A stretch of DNA of 64,000 nucleotides from Pyropia yezoensis (Eukaryota; Rhodophyta; Bangiophyceae; Bangiales; Bangiaceae), in NCBI GenBank assembly GCA_009829735.1, contig CM020618.1:25951122-26015121 (forward strand), written 5' to 3'. This document shows positions 56,628 to 64,000 of this stretch, piece after piece. How positions within the stretch are numbered: the first letter of the stretch is position 1; every line of letters starts with the position of its first letter. The notes beneath the pieces are model-generated. The model was not told where the DNA came from, made no database searches, and was given only the letters and a program-made list of their open reading frames with translations. A program made the translations under genes and the position numbers.

Positions 56628-56824
56628 GCAGCGGCGGGCAACGACGGCAGGGGGGGGGGTGTCCCCGTCAATGGACGTGCGCGCCCGCCGGCGGGGGGGC
56701 GGCGGGGAAGGTCGTCGCCGTCGTCGTCTGTCCCCCCCCTCGTGCGGCACCGACGGTCGGCGTGCCACGCCTCCTCTTTTTTTTGCGGCACGGCAGCGCG
56801 GCGGGGGGGGGGGGGGGCGCCAAC

Positions 56825-56869
<45 letters not shown>

Positions 56870-56922
56870 CACCCCGCGGCGCGCCCTCCCCCGCCGCCGC
56901 GCCGCGCTCGACGCGACCGGCG
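53885..56922. repeat. Low-complexity GC block without gene
   Basis: Almost entirely G- or C-runs and short arrays: (GCGG)n at 55086-55119, (GGA)n at 55569-55600, and poly(G) at about 54350, 54430, 54970 and 55905-55932. A C53 run lies at 56826-56878. Long frames on both strands are artefacts of this composition. Confidence 0.75.
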
Positions 56923-57199
56923 GCCGTGAAGGAATCGGGAAAAATGCGTCTCACGAAGATCTTGGTGAACAGCAGCCAGAGGAAATCTATCAGCCAATAG
57001 AATCGCGAGCATGGAGCGCAATAGAACCGCCGCTACCGCCTTTCAGCCGAGTCCGCCTCGAGGTCAAGAACACGAGAGGTCCGGCACAGACAGAACGCTC
57101 GGACACGACTGATCCGACATGACCGTGTCCATGTCTGACCCCGGACACAAATGTCTAGACCGGTGGCGTGAGGCGCAAACGTGTCACTCGGAATGCAAC

Positions 57200-57930
57200 G
57201 TGGTCGACGTCACGCCCAACCGGCCACCCACCGCGGCCGCCATCGCAACCGCCGCCTGGCCATCGCCCCCCCGCCACCGCCACCGCCACCGTCAGCTGAC
57301 CGCCACCATCACCACCTCCGACCGGCCGCTGCCCCCCCGGCACTTCCGCCGCCGCCGCCACCCGCTGGCCGCCGCACCCGCCGCCTTCGGCTGGCCGCTG
57401 CCCCCCGGCCGCGGCTGCCGTCGCTGCCGCCAGCTGCCCATCGCTCCCCCGCGGCAGCGACCGCGGCCGCCGGCTCCGTAGTGCCTTCCCCGCCGCCCTC
57501 TATCTGCTGCCAACCAGCCGCTTCCGCTTCCGCCGCCGTCGCCGGCTGGCGGCTTCCGCCGCTACCGCCGGCCGGCCGACGCCCCCCCCGCCACGGCCGG
57601 TTGGCGGCCACCCTCGCCGCCAGCGGCTGGACTCCGCCCCCCCAACGCCATCGTTGCCACCGCTGGCTGGCTTTGGTCGCCGCGACCGCCAGCTGGCTTG
57701 GTCTGCTGCCACCGTGGGCTGGCGATCGCCCCCGCCGCTGCCGGCCGGCCACCGCCCACGCCGCCGCCGGCCGGTCGCCGCCCTCGCCGCCGCCGGCTGA
57801 CCACCGGCCCCACCGCCGCCGTCAGGCCTCCCTGCTACCTGTTCCGTCGCCGACCCCGCTCCCGCTGCCGCCTGCCCATCGCCCCCCGCCACAGCCACCG
57901 CCGCTGCCGCCTGGCGGCCGTTCATTGAGA
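57200..57930. repeat. GCC-rich minisatellite array in X1
   Basis: Degenerate units built on CGCCGCCGGCTGGC and GCCACCGCC. The array leaves an open plus frame (Pro/Arg/Ala) of 280 codons, judged non-coding for lack of any domain. Confidence 0.7.
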
Positions 57931-58133
57931 TACTTCTGCTGCTCACCGCACACTTCTGACCTCATAAGCGTTTTCAGCGACCCTTTTTGGGTCGACCTGT
58001 ATTGGTACGTCCGTCGTCGGTGACACTCGGTTTTGCTTGGTTTGGTCCTGGGGTTCGTTCTGTAGTACTGCGACAAGCCACCACTACGCACACACCGAGG
58101 AATCAACGTAGAGACCACTCGTAGCACAGCGTC

Positions 58134-58829
58134 TCAACAGGCCAAAACCAGGTCGCTGAAAAAGCTCATGGCGTCAGGACCATGAGCAGAGAAGTAAAGT
58201 GACGCCTTCGTGAGGACCTCTTCAGATAATGTTGTTACAGTCGATGACCACATCGCCGAATGCAGAACTGCGTATTGCTCGTTCTGGGTTTCTTCCCGAT
58301 CTAGCAATCGTGCGCACTTGAGCATCCTGTTCTGCTCCTGGTGACGAGGATGGCCGCACCTTTGGTCTCGCAAACGAGGCCGTAGACACCTTTTGGCTGT
58401 GCATAAGTTGAATTTCTCGGTGACGACGTGCCTCATGGCCGTGCAATTGACAGCGGTCGGGTACTGCGCAGCGCAAGCTCCAAGGCAGGATGACGGCCCT
58501 CCGGACGACTGCGGGACCAGGTCCACGGGGTCGCTTCCACCACAGCGCCAATACTGGCAGAGACGGGGTGTGTGTTCAGGCGCTAGCGACGGTGAGGGCG
58601 CTGGGACCAGCCGGTGACTGGGGCGGGGGGGTGACAGCGGGGCAGTCGCTGTGGTAGCCGACACTGAATGAGCTGAGGATGGGACAATCGCGAAGGTCCG
58701 CGGCGGCGGCGTCACGGGGATGCTAGCCAGCCGTGGCGTTGAGGGAGCGGCGGCTGGCACACAGCGGTGACTACGCGCGGCTGCAGATGGGAACGGGGCG
58801 GCGAGCCGGCGAACGCGCAAGGGCGGCAA
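58134..58829 (-). CDS. Uncertain ORF within element X1
   Basis: The longest non-repetitive frame in X1 has 231 codons. The amino half is Pro/Ser/Ala-rich. The carboxyl half has varied composition with eight Cys and the end SFFSDLVLAC. I know no matching family. Its start codon is not well supported, and it may be chance or part of an element-encoded protein. Confidence 0.2.
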   Translation of the reverse strand: MPPLRVRRLAAPFPSAAARSHRCVPAAAPSTPRLASIPVTPPPRTFAIVPSSAHSVSATTATAPLSPPRPSHRLVPAPSPSLAPEHTPRLCQYWRCGGSDPVDLVPQSSGGPSSCLGACAAQYPTAVNCTAMRHVVTEKFNLCTAKRCLRPRLRDQRCGHPRHQEQNRMLKCARLLDREETQNEQYAVLHSAMWSSTVTTLSEEVLTKASLYFSAHGPDAMSFFSDLVLAC

Positions 58830-59176
58830 TGACAGAAGCGGCAGTATACACCGTAGTGGTGAGGGGAGGGGCAGCCAAGAGGGTTTACGGGGGCCGCCTT
58901 AGCGCGGAGACGTTCCAGCCGTGAAGGGCGCGACGTTCGGACCGGTCTCCATGGCCTACGCTGCTGCCCAGGGACGCATGGCGCGGTCACAGATAGCCGA
59001 TTCGCACGACACAGTATCTTGTGTGAAGTGACAGAATCACGAGCGATGATAACCCGAAAGACACATCTGAATCAGTGCAGGCAGTGATTCCGATGCGCAC
59101 GCGTGACCGCACGCGAGAGCCGCGCAGGGCAGCCGGCCGCGGCTGGCCAGCTGGCGCGGGGCGGCCAGTGCGCGCC

Positions 59177-59416
59177 GCCCCCCCCCCCCCCCCCGGGCGA
59201 GCGAAGCGAGCCCGGCCCCCCCCCCCCCCCCTTTGTTTCCTCTGCCCGATTTCACAAGAATATTAGTGAGACGCGTTTTTTGCAATTCCTGCCTCGAGGC
59301 AGGAAAAGCACAAAATAGCTCTCACACGATATCTAGTGAATACTGTGTGTGAAACCTGATGGGGGGGAGCGGGCGGGGGGCTCGCTTCGCTCGCCCGCGG
59401 GGGGGGGGGGGGGGGG
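59177..59416. repeat. 240 bp palindrome at the X1-X2 junction
   Basis: Centred between 59295 and 59296 on the perfect 16 bp palindrome CCTGCCTCGAGGCAGG (59288-59303). Features on the two arms are equidistant from the centre: the element ends (about 10-60 bp out), GGGCGAGCGAAGCGAGCCC at 59195-59213 against its reverse complement at 59378-59396, and a C run ending at 59194 against a G run starting at 59398. The arms are imperfect but in register. Confidence 0.85.
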
Positions 59417-61538
59417 GTTCGCCCGCTCGCGCCCGCCCGCGCCCGCCCGCGCCCGCCCGCGCCTGCGCGGGCTGGCTTGGCAGCGATTTCTGGATTGATG
59501 ATTTTGGACGCTTTGACGGCCCTCGGAGAACAAAGCCCTCGCATCTTGATGGCATCATTGTGGAAGATTGCGAGAGTAGAAGCGGCGGAACGCTCCCATT
59601 CGTCAGTCCGTCACTGGCCTCCCGTCCTCTTCACGCGACAGGACGCCATATCAACCATCGTGATAGTTGAAGCAGGTAAATAATTTCTCTATCACAGACC
59701 TGGTCATCTTCACACACTCACGTCAACGGACGGCGGAAAGCTATGGGGGCATGGTGCATGGAGACCCACTTTCCTTTGTACGAGTACATGCTTGGCAACC
59801 CAGTGTTCTCATGAGAAACACTTGCTGTTGAGGTGTTGCTATTGAGGTCAGACGGCACACTGGCGAGAGTGTTGGACTGTACAACAGGTTTGTGTTCTTG
59901 TTGGCCTGGTGCTGCGGTAGCCTGCAGATGCCAGCTGGTATCTCATGGAAAGGCAATGCTGTTGAATGATGTGGTATTGCCGGGAACAGTGTGATATGCT
60001 TTGTTGTGGGTGGAGGCACAGCGTGGTGTGGCATGGGACCAACAGCACACGTCGGCTTGTGTGAAGAGGGAAAGCATACAAGAGGTGCGTGCTGTTGTAA
60101 TTACTAAGACGTCACAGCAAGGGCGAAGAATGTGAAAGACGCTGATAGGAATGTCTATAGGTACAAACAAACCTATGTGATTGTGAAGCGCGATCCACCC
60201 GGGAGTGTTGACATCGGCCCTCTGTTCCCCTGAGCTACCAGCTCCACGGGACTCATATTCAGACACCCAGAGGCGCAGCAGCAGGGGGCAGTGAAAAGGG
60301 ATGAGTGAGCGCCACAGCGGGCGGCGGGAGCGACGGTGGTCGCCAGCGCAGAAGTGGGCGGGGGGGGGGGACATTGCAAGGGAGGTGGGACGCAGCGGCG
60401 GAAAGCCGTTGACAGAAAACGGGGCGGGCGCCGCTGTGGGAAAAGAGCGCCGCAGCGGGGACGGGCAAACTCGGGGCGGGTGGGCAGCGGCTGGCGGGAG
60501 CCGCTGTGGCCGACAAGGGCGGCAGTAGGCGGCAGGCGCTGCAGCCGGCGACGGGGGCCGCAGCGGGAAATGGGAGTCACCACAGGTGGCGGGCGCTGTT
60601 TCTGGAGGCGGGCCCCCCGGCGGGCCTCCGAGCATGCGGCGGACCCCAGCGCCACATCGGGCGGCGAATGCCGCTCCAGCCGACGGGCGCAGACGCGGGA
60701 CAGGCGCCGTGGCTAGGGGCAGCCGCTGCGGCCAGAGGCCAGTGGTGGTGCTGGCACCGGCAGCAGGCATTGCCGCGGCCAGCGGGCGCTCAAGCAGATG
60801 GGCGCTGCTGCTGGCAGTGGGCGCCGCCCTAGGCGGCGGAGGCCGCACCAGGCGGCCAGGCGGAGGGTGCCGCAGCAAGCAGCCAGGTGGCGGGAGACGC
60901 AGCACGCGGCCGGCGCCAGCAAGTGGCAGGCGCCGCAGCTGGCGGCGGGCGCCGCAGCAGGCGGCCAGGCGGCGGCCACCGAAGCTGACTGCGGGCGCCG
61001 CAGCAGGCGACGGGCACCGGAGCAGGCGGCAGGTGCCGCAGAACGCGGCCAGGTGGAAGGTGCCGCAGCACGCGGCCGGGCGGAGGGCGCCGCAGCACGC
61101 GGCCGGGACCAGCAGGCGGCGGGCTCCGCAGCAGGCCGCGGGCGGCGCAGCAGGCGGCCAGGCGGCGGGCGCCGCCGCACGCAGCCAGACGGCGGTCGCC
61201 GCAGCTAGATGCGGGCGCCGCAGCAGGCGGCCAGGCGGCGGGCGCCGCAGCACGCGGCGGGTGCTGCGGCGGTGGTGACGACGACCACGTGGCTCCACGT
61301 GTTACAGACGATCGTGAGGTGAGATTGACATCCCTCAGACATGCTCGGACGATTGGCATGTCCAACGTCTGTCGCCCTCCATCGATAGTGTCCGTAGTGT
61401 CTGAACTGGTGACTGGATGGGTGGCGCATGCGGCGGGATGGGGCGGCTCTTGCAACGATGTGATTGGACGAAATAGCTTTCACATCCAGTATTCACACGA
61501 TATCATGTGAGAGCTGTTTTGCCCGATTCCTTCACGGC
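59296..61538 (-). mobile_element. TIR element X2 (about 2.2 kb), opposite orientation to X1
   Basis: The left end GAGGCAGGAAAAGCAC...AGCTCTCAC...ATATCTAGTGAA (59296-59340) is the inverted counterpart of the right end 61500-61538, which reads GCCGTGAAGGAATCGGGC, A run, CAGCTCTCAC on the minus strand. Read on the minus strand, it has the same order as X1: end, about 250 bp of unique DNA including CATGTCTGA and ACGTGGTCGxCGTCAC words, a GCC-rich array, then AT-richer unique DNA. Diverged sister copy of X1. No transposase seen. Confidence 0.6.
60290..61275. repeat. GCC-rich minisatellite array in X2
   Basis: Degenerate tandem units of about 25-40 bp built on GCGCCGCAGCAGGCGGCC and GGCGGGCGCCGCAGC. 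It keeps a minus-strand frame open for over 300 codons, with a Pro/Ala/Arg-rich product without domains. Confidence 0.75.
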
Positions 61539-61655
61539 GGGCGACGAGGAGCGCGCAGCGCCCGTCCCCCCCCACGGTGGCAGGCAGAGAGTGCGCAGCG
61601 CCGTTCACCCACAGAGGCAGCGCAGCGCAATCCACCCGCGCGGGGGTGGCGGGAG

Positions 61656-61702
<47 letters not shown>
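61656..61702 (+). repeat. Poly(C) run, 47 nt
   Basis: Uninterrupted run of 47 C, about 120 bp outside the right end of X2. Confidence 0.95.
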
Positions 61703-61704
<2 letters not shown>

Positions 61705-61799
61705 CTGGCCTGTGCACGTGAGCGGCAGCGTCCCCCCCCCCCCCCCACCCCCCTCGTCCTCCCCCCCCTCCCCGCCGACGCGGCTACCGCCGCCCTCCC

Positions 61800-63460
61800 T
61801 CCCCGCCGCCCCCCCTCCACGCCAAGTACTGGTCACATGGCGGGGGCTGACGCGGATGCCGCCGACGCGGCTGCCGCCCCCTCTCCCCGCCGACGCGGCT
61901 GTGTGTGAATATACAGACGCATTTACGTGTACGCGCTCAATCCTCACTCCCGACTGCGTCCCCCCCGGAGTCTTCTCCCCCCCCGTCTTCTCCCCCTGCT
62001 CCTTCCCCGCGCTCTCTCCAGGCCACCCTGCTAATGTATACCCAATCAATATCAGCCCCCGCCCATAGACAGAGTCCCTCCGCACAACATGCTCATGGAT
62101 ACGGTTCATATGCGCGTCGAACGCAAAGTTACCCGGATACCCGTAGCTCCCCTCACCATTCGTCGGCTCGCAGTGTCCGTGCTCAGCATGAAACATATGA
62201 ACGGCCATATAAAACAGACGACCACGGGCGTCAAAAAAGCCACCTAACCCACACACAGATAGCTTCCGCGAAGCACGAGACCTGTTCAGCAACGTACCGT
62301 AGCGAGGGTCTTCCTCAGCGTACCTCTGCACGCACGCGCGGATGGCGGAGTCCTCAGCGACCCCCAGCGCGACGGCCGCGACCGACTGAAAGGCGACATC
62401 CGCGGGCAGCGTCCAAAGACGCATCAGCGTCATGGACGACGCGTCCAGATCGCCAGTCAGCCCCCCCCGGCCGTCCCGACCGAGCTCGCCCGCGTACCGG
62501 CTCCGCATCTGCGTGAACCCAGACGAAAAGCCACACTCCGAGAAGCACTTACCGGCCAGGATGGCCTTGTGTCCCTTGCCTCTGGTGCCGCTCGCGGCAT
62601 AGCCGACCAACAAGTAGACAAAACCCGCCGATGACGCGGCCAGCCGTGTATCACCCACGCGGTTAGGCCCCAAGCCCTAGCCTGTCTCGACGAAGCACCG
62701 CGCCAGCCCCTCCATTGCGGCCAGCACCTGGCCGAGGATGTCCCCGCGCACGTCCTCCAGGTGGGACACCTCGTCAGGGTCGGTTGGGCCGGTCTTATTG
62801 AGGTGGATGCACCCAGCCTCCAGGCCCGCCGCCAAACCGCCGTCGTCTGCAACAGTCGGCGTCTCACCGCTGTTGGCCCCTGGCGGTGGTGCGGTAGCTG
62901 CAAGAGCAGCGGCCGCGGCCACCGCCGCAGCAGCGGCAGAGGTGGAGGCACTCGGACCAGCGGCACCGCGGCCACCACCGCCGGCCTCTGGCGGCGTGGC
63001 GGCGGCGGCGGCAGCACCAGCGGCGGCCGCCGCCGCAGCAGCGGCGGCAGCGCTCGGACCAGCGGCACCGCCGCCGGCCACTGGCGGCGGGGGGGCTGCG
63101 GCGACGGCAGCAGCAGCGGCCGCCGCCGCCGCAGCAGCGGCGGCAGACGTTGACTCCTCGGACCCGGCGATGTAGCTGCTCTCTGCGAAGCTGCCGCCAT
63201 CGCCACCGCCACCGCCACCGCCACCGCCACCGCCACCGCCACCGCCACCGCCTCCGCCACCGCCTCCGCCACTGCCGCCGCCGCCGCCGCCGCCGCCGCC
63301 ACCGCCACCGCCGTTTTCGTCGCCACCGCCACCACCGCCGCCAGTGCCACCACCGCCGCCAGTGCCAGCGCCACTTCCGCCGCCAAGGCCACCACCTTCA
63401 CCACTGCCACCGCCAGCACCACCACCAGCGCCACTGACGGAGTCGCTACGACAAGACTAT
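61800..63460 (-). pseudogene. Unknown protein frame interrupted by one in-frame TAG
   Basis: On the minus strand one frame runs from about 63460 into the low-complexity DNA left of 61.8 kb with a single TAG at 62677-62679. Before the stop it encodes a Gly-rich then Ala-rich head (from (CCACCG)n arrays), then a folded-looking stretch HLEDVRGDILGQVLAAMEG and ARCFVETG. After the stop the protein continues naturally with LGPNRVGDTRLAA, a hydrophobic segment (AGFVYLLVGYAA) and about 180 residues including MAVHMFHAEHGHCEP and NAFDxH-like His-rich text. The TAG lies in GGCTAGGGCTTG, a 6 bp near-duplication whose removal would restore the frame. There is no ATG upstream, so a 5' exon or a truncated gene is implied. 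Family unrecognised. Transposon origin is possible. Confidence 0.45.
63190..63330. repeat. (CCACCG)n / (CCG)n microsatellite
   Basis: About ten CCACCG units (63199-63258) grade into CCGCCG and CCACCGCCGCCAGTG units up to about 63430. Read on the minus strand it encodes the polyglycine head of the neighbouring frame. Confidence 0.9.
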
Positions 63461-64000
63461 GTCGTAGACCAACTCTTTCCCCGGCGCGCCTCGCCCCTGT
63501 AGCGCCGGCTTCTGCCCATCCCGACGCCCAGAAAATGTGTGAAGGGGGGGGGGGGGGTGGCGGGCGGACGAGAGATGGGAAGGCGGGGGGCGAGGGATCC
63601 AGGCCTGCGCGACCTCAGAAGGCTACGTTTACAACCAACCTGGCTACATGTCCCCCAGCCCCACCTCCCCCCCCCCCCCCCCCCCCCCCCCCATCTCCCG
63701 GGGGGGTGGAAGGGGGGGGGGGGCGGGGGGGGTGGGGGGCGGGTGCGGGGAGGCGGGCGGGTGAGCCGTCAACGGTGCACCACCTGGCGGTGCAGGGGCG
63801 CCCGCCCCCCAACCCGGAACGGCCAGCCCGCGCGGCGCGGCGGGGCGGTGGGTCTGCTCCCCCCGGTCGGCGGGCGGCGCCAGCGGATCGCCGCGCTCGC
63901 GCGGCCGCGACCGGCGGGAGGCCCTCCCTGTCAGGCCCCTCGGGGGGGGGGTGGGGGCAAGGTTGTCAGTCGTTAAGAAAATTCGTTAAACGAAAGTCGT
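63461..64000. other. Right end, no gene seen
   Basis: GC-rich sequence with G runs (63544, 63714) and a C run (63669-63692). The last 45 bases turn AT-rich. Short frames only. Confidence 0.5.

Larger units (their letters stand above)
56923..59295 (+). mobile_element. TIR element X1 (about 2.4 kb)
   Basis: The left end GCCGTGAAGGAATCGGG, A run, GCGTCTCAC...TTGGTGAA and AGAGGAAA is matched in inverted orientation by 59250-59295 (GAGGCAGGAATTGC, A run, GCGTCTCAC...TTGTGAA, AGAGGAAA). That gives inverted ends of about 60 bp. Inside are about 250 bp of unique DNA, a GCC-rich minisatellite array (57.2-57.93 kb) and about 1.3 kb of unique DNA with a 231-codon minus-strand frame. No transposase is recognised. 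It shares ends and internal order with X2, to which it is joined. Confidence 0.6.

Noticed and set aside
60173-61278. Long frames through the GCC-rich array of X2 as coding sequence
   Set aside because: Open in several frames on both strands owing to repeat units. No recognisable domain.
56923-61538. A single 4.6 kb transposon instead of two
   Set aside because: The central palindrome contains two further end sequences facing outward, and the two halves repeat the same internal order in opposite orientation, which fits two joined copies better.

Overview
This 64 kb window is eukaryotic nuclear DNA with very high and uneven GC content. The proteins are alanine- and glycine-rich and intron-poor. 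Long poly(C)/poly(G) runs, GC-rich minisatellites and decayed transposons fill most of the space. A polymerase III tRNA gene, Kozak-like start contexts, a chromodomain retroelement and a PIF/Harbinger element all rule out a prokaryote. Base composition, gene style and a tRNA that appears to carry an intron outside the anticodon loop fit a bangiophycean red alga of the Porphyra/Pyropia kind best. That assignment is an inference.

Layout from left to right. A gene for an acidic protein of unknown function runs off the left edge (1-883, minus). Then come GC-rich minisatellites, an element with 367 bp inverted arms (5.4-6.8 kb), a broken Ty3/gypsy chromovirus (9.4-11.6 kb, minus) and a broken PIF/Harbinger element with convergent transposase and Myb-like genes (15.5-20.4 kb). 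After a block of GC-rich repeats there is a 2 kb terminal-inverted-repeat element (23.0-25.0 kb) and a MITE (25.2-25.7 kb).

The host genes that can be argued for are: a secreted DOMON + Hint (Hedgehog-type autoprocessing) protein (25.9-27.2 kb, minus); a very large Ala/Gly-rich protein with a SUMO-interaction-type motif and a helical-repeat region (31.4-36.7 kb, minus); tRNA-Ala(CGC) with two apparent introns (38.7 kb); a secreted single-domain expansin-like double-psi beta-barrel protein (46.3-47.0 kb, plus); and a GCNA/Spartan-like protein with two complete SprT metalloprotease domains (49.4-52.2 kb, minus). Small TA-flanked MITEs lie among them. A 500-N assembly gap (53369-53868) is followed by nearly pure low-complexity DNA. 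Two related elements of about 2.3 kb then abut tail to tail at a perfect palindrome (56.9-61.5 kb). The right end holds an unknown reading frame broken by one in-frame TAG (61.5-63.4 kb).

The genes form no obvious pathway. Two of them (wall/extracellular DPBB and DOMON-Hint) look secreted. Two others (SprT and the SIM-bearing giant) carry nuclear, SUMO-linked signatures. The most notable items are the tRNA with an apparent T-loop intron, the DOMON-Hint fusion and the double-SprT protease.
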